A stretch of 64,000 bases of DNA from Profundibacter sp033851955 (GCA_033851955.1 JAWSVK010000002.1:1-64000); one strand, 5' to 3'. Positions 16,306 to 26,035 are shown, numbered from the stretch's first letter. Numbers and translations are program-made. The notes: generated by a model from the sequence alone, not told the origin.

Positions 16306-17271
16306 TTAGCTGCTTTTGTTGCGGTAAGACATGCGCCGCACAGATCCGGTTTTGGAACGCATCAGAATGGTTTCTGTGGTCAAATACCCCGGTTCGCGCT
16401 TGATACCGTGCACGATGGAACCATCCGTCACACCCGTGGCGGCAAAGATCACGTCCTCGGTCACCAATTCATCACGTGAATAAATCCGGTCCAGATCGGT
16501 GATGCCAGCCTTGGCGGCACGGCCTCGCTCGTCATCGTTGCGGAACATTAAGCGGCCATACATTTGCCCGCCCATGCATTTCAACGCGGCTGCGGCCAAC
16601 ACGCCTTCGGGCGCGCCACCAGAACCCATGTAGATGTCGATGCCTGTGGTCTCAGACTCAGCGCAATGCATGACGCCAGCGACATCGCCATCGGTGATCA
16701 GGCGGATAGCGGCACCGGTGGTGCGCAGCTCGTCAATCATGTCCTCGTGGCGGGGACGCTCCAACACACAAACCGTGATGTCGGACATGGCACAGCCCTT
16801 GGCATCAGCCAGCGCTTTGATGCGTTCGGCTGGTGACATATCAAGCGTCACAACGTCGGTGGCAAAGCCCGGGCCAATCGCCAGTTTGTCCATGTATACG
16901 TCAGGCGCGTGCAGCATCGAGCCGCGTGGCCCCATGGCGATCACGGTCAGCGCGTTTGGCATGTCTTTGGCGGTCAGCGTCGTGCCTTCAAGCGGGTCCA
17001 GCGCGATGTCAACGCCCGGGCCATTGCCGGTGCCGACTTCTTCGCCGATGAACAGCATTGGGGCCTCATCGCGTTCGCCTTCACCGATCACGATCACGCC
17101 GTTGATGTCGAGCATGTTCAACTGGGTGCGCATGGCGTCAACAGCGGCTTGATCGGCGGCTTTTTCATCACCACGGCCAACCAGTTTGGCCGAAGCCAAG
17201 GCAGCGGCTTCGGAAACGCGGGCCAAGCCCAGCGATAACATACGGTCGGAAAAATCTGCTTCTTTACTCAT
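16306..17271 (-). CDS. glpX: Fructose-1,6-bisphosphatase class II
   Basis: 321 residues, family length. The metal-binding signatures are visible: GEGERDEAPM and DIALDPLEGTTL. The substrate loop includes SGGAPEG. The enzyme removes the 1-phosphate of fructose-1,6-bisphosphate in gluconeogenesis, and many homologs also accept sedoheptulose bisphosphate. It lies 18 bp after hom, continuing an operon hom-glpX-hydrolase-recJ often seen in this family of bacteria. Confidence 0.95.
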   Translation of the reverse strand: MSKEADFSDRMLSLGLARVSEAAALASAKLVGRGDEKAADQAAVDAMRTQLNMLDINGVIVIGEGERDEAPMLFIGEEVGTGNGPGVDIALDPLEGTTLTAKDMPNALTVIAMGPRGSMLHAPDVYMDKLAIGPGFATDVVTLDMSPAERIKALADAKGCAMSDITVCVLERPRHEDMIDELRTTGAAIRLITDGDVAGVMHCAESETTGIDIYMGSGGAPEGVLAAAALKCMGGQMYGRLMFRNDDERGRAAKAGITDLDRIYSRDELVTEDVIFAATGVTDGSIVHGIKREPGYLTTETILMRSKTGSVRRMSYRNKSS

Positions 17272-17289
17272 AATGGATGGTCCTCTGTT

Positions 17290-18576
17290 TTAAACAGTTT
17301 CAATTCTAATGGCGACGGGATCAGAGGCGACAACGCCCGTGGCCCCAAATCCAGCGATCGCATCTTCCAATGCGGCGCGGGTTGTTCTGTGGGTCACGAT
17401 CAGCACAGGGGCTGACGTGTCCTCATGGCTGTATTGACGCATGCGGTCAACTGAAACGCCAGATTCGCCAAGCACCGTGGCGATTTTGGCCAAAGCACCG
17501 GGTTTGTCATGCAGCGTCATGCGCAGGTAATAAGGGGCAGGGGCCGAGGATTTGGCCGCCTTTGCCGCCTCAAGCGTGTCTGCGGGTTGACCAAAGGTCG
17601 AAACGCGAATACCGCGCGCGATGTCCAGCACGTCAGACATAACAGCCGAAGCGGTCGGCCCTTCGCCAGCGCCAGCCCCACGCAACACGATTTGGCCAAC
17701 ATGGTCACCCTCAAGCACCACCATATTGGTGCCGCCATCGAGTTGGCCTAGCGGGCTGCTGGCAGGCACGAGGCAGGGCGACATGCGTTGCTCTAACCCT
17801 CGGCCCGTCAACTGGGCCACGCCCAACAGTTTGATTTTGTAACCCATGTCGGCGGCTTGGTTGATGTCATCAATGGTGATGCGCTCAATGCCTTCCAACT
17901 CGATGTCATCAAAAGCAACCTTGGTGCCAAAGGCAATCGAGGCCAGCAAGGCCAGCTTGTGCCCCGCATCAATGCCGCCCACGTCCAGCGTCGGGTCTGC
18001 TTCAAGATAGCCGAGTTGATTGGCCTCCTCAAAGACTTCGGCATAGGGCAAGCCAGCGCTTTCCATGCGGGTCAGGATGTAATTGCAGGTGCCGTTCATC
18101 ACGCCCATGACACGCTCGATCTGGTTGCCAGCTAAACCTTCAGTCAGGGCCTTTACCACCGGAATACCACCAGCAACAGCGGCTTCAAAACGGATCACAC
18201 GGCCCGCGGCCTCGGCTGTGGTGGCCAATTCTTGACCGTGCAGCGCCAGCATGGCCTTGTTGGCGGTCACAACATCTTTGCCAGCCGCGATCGCAGCCTC
18301 TGTTGCGGCTTTGGCGGGGCCATCAGCACCGCCCATCAGTTCAACGAACACATCAACGTCGTCGCGTTGGGCCAGTTTGACGGGGTCATCTTCCCACGCA
18401 AAATCCGACAGGTTGACGCCGCGGTCCTTGTCTCGCGAACGCGCGGACACGGCCGTGATCACCACGGGACGGCCGGTGCGGGCGGCCAGCAGGTTGGCTT
18501 TTTGACGCACGATTTTGACAACGCCTGCGCCAACAGTTCCAAGACCAGCAATTCCAAGGCGTAAAGGTTCAGTCAT
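17290..18576 (-). CDS. hom: Homoserine dehydrogenase
   Basis: 428 residues from the ATG at 18576 (MTEPLRLGIAGLGTVGAG). The longer upstream frame adds residues with no family match. The NAD(P) motif GLGTVGAG is followed by the catalytic domain (NGTCNYILTRM, GGIDAGHKLALLA). A C-terminal ACT domain (YLRMTLHDKPGALAKIATVLG) suggests threonine feedback. It catalyses aspartate semialdehyde to homoserine. It is first in the run hom-glpX-hydrolase-recJ. Confidence 0.97.
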   Translation of the reverse strand: MTEPLRLGIAGLGTVGAGVVKIVRQKANLLAARTGRPVVITAVSARSRDKDRGVNLSDFAWEDDPVKLAQRDDVDVFVELMGGADGPAKAATEAAIAAGKDVVTANKAMLALHGQELATTAEAAGRVIRFEAAVAGGIPVVKALTEGLAGNQIERVMGVMNGTCNYILTRMESAGLPYAEVFEEANQLGYLEADPTLDVGGIDAGHKLALLASIAFGTKVAFDDIELEGIERITIDDINQAADMGYKIKLLGVAQLTGRGLEQRMSPCLVPASSPLGQLDGGTNMVVLEGDHVGQIVLRGAGAGEGPTASAVMSDVLDIARGIRVSTFGQPADTLEAAKAAKSSAPAPYYLRMTLHDKPGALAKIATVLGESGVSVDRMRQYSHEDTSAPVLIVTHRTTRAALEDAIAGFGATGVVASDPVAIRIETV

Positions 18577-18653
18577 TTTGCGCTCTTTCGATGTGAAACA
18601 AGTTGCGGGTTCTCTATCGCCAATTTGACGGCGGTGCAACGCGGCAGATGGTG

Positions 18654-18953
18654 TTATCTATGGCGGGCGATTGCGGCCCGCATTCGGGCGCGGGTCGCCG
18701 CATCAATGACTGGGCCGCGCAAACGGGCGGCACGCCCCTGTAACCCAGTGACACGCCCTTGCAGGTTGGCCACAGTTTGGGGGGTGATTTGTACATCCTG
18801 TGCCCCGGCAATCAGCTGATCAAGCGGGGTTAGGCTTGGGTATGCCGCGTCGCGTGCGGCAGGCGTCACAGCGGCGTCCAACTCGGGGAAATCACTGCAT
18901 CCGGCCATCACGGTGGCGATTATGGCAATGGCGGCAGCGTGGCGAAGCATCAA
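18654..18953 (-). CDS. Small lipoprotein
   Basis: 99 residues. The lipobox VMAGC puts the acylated Cys at position 19 after a hydrophobic signal. The mature part is Ala/Arg-rich with QGRVTGLQGRAARLRG, a helical or coiled-coil-like stretch. No enzymatic motif was seen. It is 77 bp upstream of hom on the same strand and could be its leader gene, but no family is recognised. Confidence 0.65.
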   Translation of the reverse strand: MMLRHAAAIAIIATVMAGCSDFPELDAAVTPAARDAAYPSLTPLDQLIAGAQDVQITPQTVANLQGRVTGLQGRAARLRGPVIDAATRARMRAAIARHR

Positions 18954-19052
18954 AAGGGGATTCCCATGGTGGTTTTCGCAATAATAGGGCGGGAGGCGCG
19001 CCCATTACAAGCAGGGCTTTGAATTGAACGTAGGTTCAGTTAAACCCAGCCC

Positions 19053-19640
19053 ATGGCACGTAAAACAGGTTCGCATTCCCAGATCACCGGCCCCAAGGTC
19101 CGCGACGCAGCAGCAAAGCTGTTTGCCCGCCATGGATTCGCTGCTGTTTCCATGCGGCAAATCGCTGGTGAGGTCGGGGTGCAGGCCGGCGCGCTCTACC
19201 TCTACACACCAGACAAACAGACCTTGTTGTTTGATCTGATGCGCGAACATATGGACGATTTGCTGGCCGCATGGGACGCGCAGGACAAGGGGCTCGACCC
19301 GTTGTCCCAACTCGAGGCCTTTGTGCGGTTTCACATCCGGTTCCATTTGGATCGCCCAGAGGCCGTGTTCATCGCCTATATGGAATTGCGCAACCTTTCG
19401 GACGACAATTTCGCCGCGATCGAAGCGTTGCGCACGCGGTATGAAAACGTGTTGGAGCAGATACTGAACCAAGGCCAGCAGGCGGGTGTGTTCACCGTGC
19501 CTGATACCAAGTTGGCGATGATGGCGCTGATTGCGATGCTGACGGGGGTGAACACTTGGTATCGCGAAGGCGGTCGGCTGTCGCGTGACAAGGTCGAGGG
19601 AATTTACTGGAACATGGCGCGCAAGTCGGTCACAGGCTAG
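19053..19640 (+). CDS. TetR-family transcriptional regulator
   Basis: 195 residues. The N-terminal helix-turn-helix (KVRDAAAKLFARHGFAAVSM then RQIAGEVGVQAGALYLYTPDK) is typical. The C-terminal ligand domain resembles TetR_C_33-type regulators of acyl-CoA or amine genes. It lies 78 bp before the beta-hydroxyacid dehydrogenase on the same strand, which is a plausible target. The ligand is not known. Confidence 0.9.
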   Translation: MARKTGSHSQITGPKVRDAAAKLFARHGFAAVSMRQIAGEVGVQAGALYLYTPDKQTLLFDLMREHMDDLLAAWDAQDKGLDPLSQLEAFVRFHIRFHLDRPEAVFIAYMELRNLSDDNFAAIEALRTRYENVLEQILNQGQQAGVFTVPDTKLAMMALIAMLTGVNTWYREGGRLSRDKVEGIYWNMARKSVTG

Positions 19641-19718
19641 GCACTGCTTTTGTCGCAACCAGAAGCGACGTGTCGGGAACGAACTGTCAAACCTTGTTGA
19701 AAGCAACAGGAGACAGCA

Positions 19719-20675
19719 ATGAAAATCGGATTTATCGGACTTGGGAATGTCGGCGGCAAGCTGGCGGGGAGCCTATTGCGCAACGGCGTTGATTTGCGCG
19801 TGCATGATCTGGACGCAGAATTGGTGGCGGGTTTTGTGGCGGACGGGGCTGCCGACGGCGAAAGCCCGGCCGATATGATGCGCGTTTGCGATGTGGTGAT
19901 CACCTGCCTGCCAAATCCTGCCGCCTCGGCCGCCGTGATGGGCAAAATGCTGGACCACGTAACGGCTGGCAAAATCTGGATGGAGATGTCGACCACGGAC
20001 GAGGCCGAAGTCACACGTCTGGGCGCGGCTGTGATCGCCAAGGGCGGCGCGGCGGTGGATTGCCCTGTGTCTGGCGGCTGTCACCGCGCGGCCACAGGCA
20101 ATATCGCGATCCTTGCGGGTTGCGAGCGTGACACGTTTGAGCGGATATTGCCGCTGCTGACCAAGCTGGGGCGCCGTGTATTGCATACTGGGCCGCTCGG
20201 ATCGGCCTCGGTTCTGAAGGTTTTGACCAATTATTTGGCGACCGCGAACCTAGTGACGGTAAGCGAGGCTTTGGTGGTGGCCAAGGGCGCGGGTATGGAT
20301 TTGAACACAGCCTATGAGGCGATCCGGATTTCATCGGGCAACAGTTTTGTGCATGAAACCGAAAGTCAGGTCATTCTGAATGGGTCCCGCGACATTTCGT
20401 TTACGATGGATTTGGTGCTCAAAGACATCAGCCTGTTTCAACAAGTGGCGGATCGCGCCAATGTGCCGCTCGAAGTTAATCCGCTGTTGATCGAGATATT
20501 CGAGGACGGCATCGATAAATTCGGGCCGCGCGAATTGTCGCCAAACATCATCAAACGGCTGGAACAGACCACGGGGCTGGATGTCACCGCCCCCGGCTTT
20601 CCGGCAGAAATGACAGATGATGAGCCCGAGGCGGAGGGGTATGAAATAACAGCCTCTCGATCTTCTCATAATTAG
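19719..20675 (+). CDS. NAD(P)-dependent beta-hydroxyacid dehydrogenase (3-hydroxyisobutyrate dehydrogenase family)
   Basis: 318 residues with CAGGAGA before the ATG. The Rossmann motif GFIGLGNVGGKLA is at the N-terminus. The substrate motif DCPVSGGCHRAATG and the catalytic Lys region (GSASVLKVLTNYLATAN) are conserved. The family oxidises 3-hydroxyisobutyrate, tartronate or related acids; the exact substrate is unclear. A C-terminal acidic tail follows the usual domain. It is downstream of a tetR gene and 35 bp before a membrane protein. Confidence 0.87.
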   Translation: MKIGFIGLGNVGGKLAGSLLRNGVDLRVHDLDAELVAGFVADGAADGESPADMMRVCDVVITCLPNPAASAAVMGKMLDHVTAGKIWMEMSTTDEAEVTRLGAAVIAKGGAAVDCPVSGGCHRAATGNIAILAGCERDTFERILPLLTKLGRRVLHTGPLGSASVLKVLTNYLATANLVTVSEALVVAKGAGMDLNTAYEAIRISSGNSFVHETESQVILNGSRDISFTMDLVLKDISLFQQVADRANVPLEVNPLLIEIFEDGIDKFGPRELSPNIIKRLEQTTGLDVTAPGFPAEMTDDEPEAEGYEITASRSSHN

Positions 20676-20710
20676 CCGCTATGTGGGGCGCGACGCCACA
20701 GGAGCCTGAT

Positions 20711-21196
20711 ATGACTGAGAATGAAGTTATTGCCACCGTTATGCCCTCGGCAATCCGCCGCTATGCTGGATTGTTGATGCTGGCCATTCTGGGCGGGTTG
20801 TTGGTCTATGTGGCGCTGGCGACGCCGCCGGCGTCAGTCTTGTGGCGGATGTTTTTGCTGGGCTTTGGGGCTTTGGTTCTGTGGCTGGCCGAAAACATGC
20901 GCCGCGCGACCCAAGCGGGCGTGGTGCTGACACGGGACGCGTTACAAACCACGGATGGTTTGATTTTGGTGCGTGTCGAAGACATGTCGGGCGTTGTGCG
21001 CGGGTCGTTCTCACTAAAGCCCTCAAACGGGTTTTCAGTGCTGACCAAGGAGCGCCAAACGCGGGGCTGGGCACCGGGCCTTTGGTGGCGGTTTGGCAAA
21101 CGGGTCGGGATTGGCGGCGTCACGGCGGCGTCGCAAGCCAAATACATGGCCGAAGTTCTGGCCGCCATACTGGCCGAACGGGGCATCACGCGCTAG
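20711..21196 (+). CDS. Hypothetical membrane protein
   Basis: 161 residues from the ATG at 20711, preferred because AGGAGCC lies 5 nt upstream; a longer start at 20681 is less likely. Two adjacent membrane helices (about 19-38 and 45-62) form a hairpin, followed by a soluble strand-rich domain (VVLTRDALQTTDGLILVRVEDM) reminiscent of bacterial PH-like domains. Function is unknown. It probably shares a transcript with the upstream dehydrogenase and ends before the 21212-21237 terminator. Confidence 0.65.
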   Translation: MTENEVIATVMPSAIRRYAGLLMLAILGGLLVYVALATPPASVLWRMFLLGFGALVLWLAENMRRATQAGVVLTRDALQTTDGLILVRVEDMSGVVRGSFSLKPSNGFSVLTKERQTRGWAPGLWWRFGKRVGIGGVTAASQAKYMAEVLAAILAERGITR

Positions 21197-21211
21197 GTTT
21201 GCGGCAACGAA

Positions 21212-21237
21212 AAAGGCGCCGGATATCCGACGCCTTT
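21212..21237. terminator. Intrinsic-terminator-like hairpin
   Basis: AAAGGCG (21212-21218) pairs with CGCCTTT (21231-21237), with a GGATATCC palindrome between. It serves the converging genes on both sides. Confidence 0.65.
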
Positions 21238-21270
21238 GAAAACTTGTTTGAATGAACCTTTCGAATGAGC

Positions 21271-21849
21271 CTAGTGTGACGCGCTCCATTGCGGTGGCGG
21301 AAAGCGTGGGCGCGTTGCAACAAAATTGTTCAATTTATACGGTACGATGCCGATGTCGGAGAAAGGCTCATATGTCATTTCGGATTCCACAAGGATCAAG
21401 TTGTCCCCGTGTCCCATAACCGGAATCTGATTTTTGAGGTTGCCCAGCGTTGCATCATTTAGATCAAGCTTGCCATTGGTGCCATGTGACCAATGCAGAA
21501 TGTAACGCCCATCTGTGTCAATCAACGGGTCTTCAGTGTCAAACTGAATCAAAGTAACGCGGATCCATGTCGGGTTTGGGCTGGCGGCGAGAAAATCGTA
21601 AACCGTATTGAGTCCACCTATGTAATTCGGCCCAACAAAAGGGTTCTCACGCGAAATCATATCGCTGATCGTATAGGTGGCCTTCAAGGTGCTGCTGCGG
21701 GCCCGAAACGCGTCAAAATAGATTGACATCGCCACCATCGACCAGACCAGCATCGGCAAGATAATGATTGCCTCGGTCGTGGCCGTGCCGCGTTCATCAA
21801 TGGCAAAGGCGCGAATTTTATCCGATAGGTGAAACATGCTGTACCTCAT
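21271..21849 (-). CDS. TadE/TadG-like pilus-assembly protein
   Basis: 192 residues. The N-terminal cytoplasmic stretch DERGTATTEAIIILPMLVWSM is the TadE-like membrane anchor, with a Gly/Glu prepilin-like junction. The rest is extracytoplasmic with YDFLAASPNPTWIRVTLIQ. These minor pseudopilins take part in Tad (Flp) pilus assembly. It is last of three overlapping genes; its start overlaps the preceding stop (TAATG). Confidence 0.75.
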   Translation of the reverse strand: MRYSMFHLSDKIRAFAIDERGTATTEAIIILPMLVWSMVAMSIYFDAFRARSSTLKATYTISDMISRENPFVGPNYIGGLNTVYDFLAASPNPTWIRVTLIQFDTEDPLIDTDGRYILHWSHGTNGKLDLNDATLGNLKNQIPVMGHGDNLILVESEMTYEPFSDIGIVPYKLNNFVATRPRFPPPQWSASH

Positions 21850-22403
21850 TATGTCGGCTCGTTCACAAAGGCGGAACTAGAGACCAACGCATAGCCACCC
21901 AATTCGTCTTTTGACATTTTAATACCCAATTTTGTCGATGGGAAAATCGGTTCAAATACGGCGCAAACACGGATCAAAACCATCTCATGCGACAGACCAG
22001 GTTTCAGTTCAATGACAGGGTCAAGGCTGCCGATCGCGCGTTCTTTGCAGGTGGTATCTGACGAAAGAGGCGTCCATGTCACGGTGCTGACGGGGCGCAG
22101 TTCAATCAACAGACTGTTGTTACAGTTCGCAGCCGACACAACGGCAGAGCGTTCGCAAATCATGTTGCGCAGAACGTCTTGCGTCGGGTTGATCAGGTTG
22201 CCCAGTCGCAAATCGCGAACTGTACGATCAACAGCATGTTCCAGCATGACCTGACGGATCGTCAGAATGCCAATTTCAATGGACGACAACAGCAACGTAA
22301 TCATAAGAGGGAAGAAAAACGCAAATTCGATAGTCGCGTTGCCTTCGTCACGTTTGAAACGGGCGAACACACGGCTGAGCGTTGGGGAAAACGAACGGAT
22401 CAT
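21849..22403 (-). CDS. TadE-family minor pilin
   Basis: 184 residues. The N-terminus has the family pattern KRDEGNATIEFAFFFPLMIT, one membrane helix with Glu at the start. The extracytoplasmic domain holds four Cys (MICER, AANC, DTTC, VRVC). It probably acts as a minor pseudopilin of a Tad pilus. It overlaps the VWA gene by ATGA and the downstream gene by one base, so the three are translated together. Confidence 0.85.
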   Translation of the reverse strand: MIRSFSPTLSRVFARFKRDEGNATIEFAFFFPLMITLLLSSIEIGILTIRQVMLEHAVDRTVRDLRLGNLINPTQDVLRNMICERSAVVSAANCNNSLLIELRPVSTVTWTPLSSDTTCKERAIGSLDPVIELKPGLSHEMVLIRVCAVFEPIFPSTKLGIKMSKDELGGYALVSSSAFVNEPT

Positions 22404-24130
22404 TGTTCCAACCTAAGGCTATGCAGTTGAGCTGCGATTGATGCGAAGGCTGCCGAGAGACCGTTTGCGTTTACACCATAATAGTGGCCCGCAGATGTCG
22501 CACAATGTGACAGCTTGGTTGCATTGCTAAGGGTCACCTCAAACCCGATGGTATAGACCATGACGCCGTTGTTCTTAGTGGCTTCACAAATGTTGGCCAT
22601 ACGCGTGTCTTTTACGGTTGGGTGAACATAGCTGTATTTGTTATATCTCCACTCGTTGTAATTATAACCTGCTGGGCTCATCAGGTATTTCGCAACGTAA
22701 CGTACTGAGGCATGATCGTATAATTTTGTATAAGACAGCTGTTCAAAGCTACTGTGACTCGGGGCTGATCGCCATGAACCCCTATTGGTGCTTTCCTTGT
22801 CCGGGTGGTAATATTTGTCGCTGCTCCAGCGGTCCGGGTTGTAAATGGCGTAACGGTCATACCGACGTCCGCGGTAATCATATTCAACCCTGTGCCAAAC
22901 ATTGGACATGTTGTCATCGGGGTCAGCAAAGCCACCTGAAACTTCAGGTTTCAGGTAATACTGGTTGGTGTTGTTACCATCCGTCATCACGACCATCACC
23001 TTGCGAATGTTTGGCTCGGTATAAGAGAATGGACGGCCTGAAAACTTTGAATCGACCTCACCTTCGCTGACCAGAGCTGTGATCGCGTCCCGCGCCGACG
23101 GGTCAAGTAAGGCCGCGCCCCATTTGATGCCGACATCAGTTGATGTGTTGCCCGATGCTTCAAAGGCGTCGATATAGGTTTTCAGCTCGTTGATATCGCC
23201 AGACAAAGGTAAAATTTCGCGCGTATGCCGCGGTGGGCAAACTCGATAGGACCAATGAATGCTGTTGTCTTTGTATTTGTAGGGCTTGTTCCACGGGTGG
23301 AAATGACCAGTGCGTTGCAGTTGATCTGTCGTTGACAAAGATGCCGTATTAAAATCGTCACCGGTAAAATCCACACAGTGCGAATAGTCATGTTCGCCCG
23401 AGGCATTATACTTGGACAGCAGTTTTGCACCGGCATTCACCTGCGTAGAATAGGGGATGATCGAGATCGAATAAGTGTCATCGTCCGGTTGCGTCAGCAA
23501 CAGCGTGTCAAAAAAGTCTTTTGCAGCGACTTTGAGGTCGGCCAACTTGGTGCCGTACATTGAACCGGAAACATCGAGTACGAGAGAAATTTCAACCTTT
23601 GAAACGCCGTCAATCGCAACGCCGGATGCAAATGTTGAAAGCTCATTTACGCCACCCGCTTCAGGGGCATTGCCCACCTGCAGAATATCTCGAAAGGCTT
23701 CGCTCATGAAAATCGTATCGATTGTGGGAACATTGTCAGCCGCATACTCTGCAGACACGCGGCGATAGTGCTCGCTGCCATCAACAGTCGCCGTCGGAGC
23801 AAGGCCAGGCATGCCAGCTTTTGCAAAGTAATCGTCGAAAATTTCTTGGGCGGGGAGGGTTTGATTGATGCTGGCCGCCGCCAAAAGGGCGCGGTCAGTG
23901 GTGGCCTGAATTTTTGTGCGCTGATATTCCCCGCGCATCGCATCAACCGCCAAACCGCCGATAACCAGCATACAGATCAACATATAGAGGCCGAATATGA
24001 TCAGAGAGCCATCTTCTTTGCGACGAAACATCGAGAACTTGTGCTTGAGGTTAACCCCAAGGCCACCTGTTTGCTTTTTCCAAGCACTCTCTTTTGCTTC
24101 GCTAAAAGCTTTGATAAATTCCTGCGTCAT
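22400..24130 (-). CDS. TadG-like protein with von Willebrand factor A domain
   Basis: 576 residues from the ATG at 24130 (MTQEFIKAFSE), with AAAGGGCGAG upstream; longer frames lack family match. One TadE-like membrane helix (GSLIIFGLYMLICMLVIGGL, about 40-60) is followed by a long extracytoplasmic VWA domain. The MIDAS motif is DVSGSMYG with a later TDG (VVMTDGNN), so metal binding should work. A Tyr/Arg-rich stretch (YDYRGRRYDRYAIYNPDRW) interrupts the domain. It is first in the three-gene pilus set. No cpa/tadA-D genes are in the window. Confidence 0.85.
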   Translation of the reverse strand: MTQEFIKAFSEAKESAWKKQTGGLGVNLKHKFSMFRRKEDGSLIIFGLYMLICMLVIGGLAVDAMRGEYQRTKIQATTDRALLAAASINQTLPAQEIFDDYFAKAGMPGLAPTATVDGSEHYRRVSAEYAADNVPTIDTIFMSEAFRDILQVGNAPEAGGVNELSTFASGVAIDGVSKVEISLVLDVSGSMYGTKLADLKVAAKDFFDTLLLTQPDDDTYSISIIPYSTQVNAGAKLLSKYNASGEHDYSHCVDFTGDDFNTASLSTTDQLQRTGHFHPWNKPYKYKDNSIHWSYRVCPPRHTREILPLSGDINELKTYIDAFEASGNTSTDVGIKWGAALLDPSARDAITALVSEGEVDSKFSGRPFSYTEPNIRKVMVVMTDGNNTNQYYLKPEVSGGFADPDDNMSNVWHRVEYDYRGRRYDRYAIYNPDRWSSDKYYHPDKESTNRGSWRSAPSHSSFEQLSYTKLYDHASVRYVAKYLMSPAGYNYNEWRYNKYSYVHPTVKDTRMANICEATKNNGVMVYTIGFEVTLSNATKLSHCATSAGHYYGVNANGLSAAFASIAAQLHSLRLEQ

Positions 24131-24494
24131 AACTCGCCCTTTCATGAGCACCAAACATTGGTGCCTCAAATGCACGCACAAATCGTGCCTCGTCATATAC
24201 TCAGGGAGGTGTGTCCAAAATAGGGCGGGATTTGGTCAAAATAAGACAATCTAACGTCGTTTTGTTGATTGTCGTGTAAATCATATCATGATTGTCGCTC
24301 TTTGCTTCACAATAGCAAAATATGTCCATTATTGGTGAAAACAGCCGTTTGGGCAGGCTTAACCATGACTGAAATTCGAAATTGAACTACGATTCGGAAA
24401 TGCGGGTAGGATGTTAACCAAAACAGGCCTAGAGTTTTTATTATTGTGAAACGCGGGTGATTCTTTAACCCCTCAATTTTTCTGGAGAACGACA
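24131..24494. promoter_or_regulatory. Divergent promoter region of tad genes and gdhA
   Basis: 364 bp, AT-rich. GACAATC (24245-24251) faces GATTGTC (24267-24273), and a second GATTGTC lies at 24290. The palindrome AATCAT...ATGATT is next to it. It is a candidate operator region; no gene was seen. Confidence 0.35.
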
Positions 24495-25925
24495 ATGTCA
24501 GCACCAAATGAGCCCAGCTTTCGTGAATCAGTTGATATGATGTTCAATCGTGCGGTTGCACTTATGGACTTGGCCCCCGGGCTTGAGGAAAAAATTCGTG
24601 TTGTAAATGCGACCTATACGGTGCGCTTTGGGGTGCGGCTGCGTGGCGAAATTAAAACCTTCACGGGCTACAGATCGGTCCACTCCGAACATATGGAGCC
24701 TGTCAAAGGGGGCATTCGCTTTGCGCTTGGTGTTAACCAAGATGAGGTCGAGGCGCTGGGCGCTTTGATGACCTATAAATGTGCCTTGGTTGAGGCCCCT
24801 TTTGGGGGGTCCAAGGGTGGTTTGCGGATCGATCCACGCGAATACAACGAACAAGAAATGGAGATGATCACCCGGCGCTTTGCCTATGAGCTGATCAAAC
24901 GCGACCTAATCAACCCGTCGCAAAACGTGCCTGCCCCCGACATGGGCACAGGCGAACGGGAAATGGCGTGGATCGCTGACCAATATGCGCGGATGAACAC
25001 GACAGATATCAACGCCAAGGCTTGTGTCACAGGCAAACCACCGCACGCTGGTGGGATTGCGGGGCGGGTTGAGGCAACAGGGCGCGGCGTACAATATGCG
25101 CTTCGCGAATTTTTCCGTCACCCAGAAGACATCGCCAAAGCAGGGCTGGAAGGCTCGTTAAAGGGCAAAAACATCATTGTTCAAGGGTTGGGCAATGTGG
25201 GCTATCATGCTGCCAAGTTCCTGCGTGAGGAAGATGACGCCAAAATCGTTGGCATCATTGAGCGGGATGGCAGCCTTTATGATGCGGATGGGTTGGACGT
25301 TGATGCGGTCCATAAATGGTTGGCCAAGCACGGTGGTTTGGCCGGATATATGGACACGCATTATGACCAAGACGGAACTAAGCTGCTGGAGATGGAATGC
25401 GACATTTTGATCCCAGCGGCCCTAGAGTCTGTGATCAACCTAACGAATGCTGACCGGATTAAAGCTCCACTGATTATCGAGGCAGCGAACGGTCCTATTA
25501 CAGCCGGTGCCGATGAAGTGCTGCGCGAAAAAGGAACCGTGATCATCCCTGATATGTATGCCAATGCGGGCGGTGTGACGGTGTCCTACTTTGAGTGGGT
25601 CAAAAACCTGAGCCACATCCGGTTTGGCCGCATGCAGCGCCGCCAAGAAGAATCGCGTCACCAATTGGTGGTAGATGAGTTGGAGCGGTTGGATCACTAT
25701 TTGGGCGATGCATGGTCCATGTCGCCTGACTTTAAACGTAAATATTTGCGTGGGGCGGACGAATTGGAACTTGTGCGCTCGGGTCTAGACGACACGATGC
25801 GGGTTGCCTATCAATCGATCCGTGAAGTCTGGCATAGCCGTGACGACGTTGAAGATTTGCGCACTGCGGCCTTCATATTGGCAATCGGCCGGGTTGCCCA
25901 ATCCTACACCGCAAAAGGACTGTAA
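24495..25925 (+). CDS. gdhA: Glu/Leu/Phe/Val-type glutamate dehydrogenase
   Basis: 476 residues with CTGGAGA 8 nt before the ATG. The catalytic lysines sit at Lys-71 (EPVKGGIRF), Lys-95 (TYKCAL) and Lys-107 (FGGSKGGL). The NAD domain has IVQGLGNVGYHAAK. The length and the GGSKGG context fit the class I hexameric enzyme that deaminates glutamate to 2-oxoglutarate and ammonium. Nearby sarcosine oxidase suggests use of amino compounds as carbon and nitrogen sources. It is followed by two hairpins and is probably monocistronic. Confidence 0.94.
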   Translation: MSAPNEPSFRESVDMMFNRAVALMDLAPGLEEKIRVVNATYTVRFGVRLRGEIKTFTGYRSVHSEHMEPVKGGIRFALGVNQDEVEALGALMTYKCALVEAPFGGSKGGLRIDPREYNEQEMEMITRRFAYELIKRDLINPSQNVPAPDMGTGEREMAWIADQYARMNTTDINAKACVTGKPPHAGGIAGRVEATGRGVQYALREFFRHPEDIAKAGLEGSLKGKNIIVQGLGNVGYHAAKFLREEDDAKIVGIIERDGSLYDADGLDVDAVHKWLAKHGGLAGYMDTHYDQDGTKLLEMECDILIPAALESVINLTNADRIKAPLIIEAANGPITAGADEVLREKGTVIIPDMYANAGGVTVSYFEWVKNLSHIRFGRMQRRQEESRHQLVVDELERLDHYLGDAWSMSPDFKRKYLRGADELELVRSGLDDTMRVAYQSIREVWHSRDDVEDLRTAAFILAIGRVAQSYTAKGL

Positions 25926-25979
25926 GTCGCCTTAGCGACAAACAATGTCGGGAAGCAACCGGAAATTCTGTTGCTTCCC
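25926..25979 (+). terminator. Hairpin pair after gdhA
   Basis: GTCGC-CTTA-GCGAC (25926-25939), then GGGAAGCAA (25950-25958) / TTGCTTCCC (25971-25979). There is little T-run, so a terminator is probable rather than proven. Confidence 0.6.
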
Positions 25980-26035
25980 ATTGAATATCGCCCCAAGAAT
26001 TGGTTTCATTGAGCCAACAAGTTCTGGGGGACACT

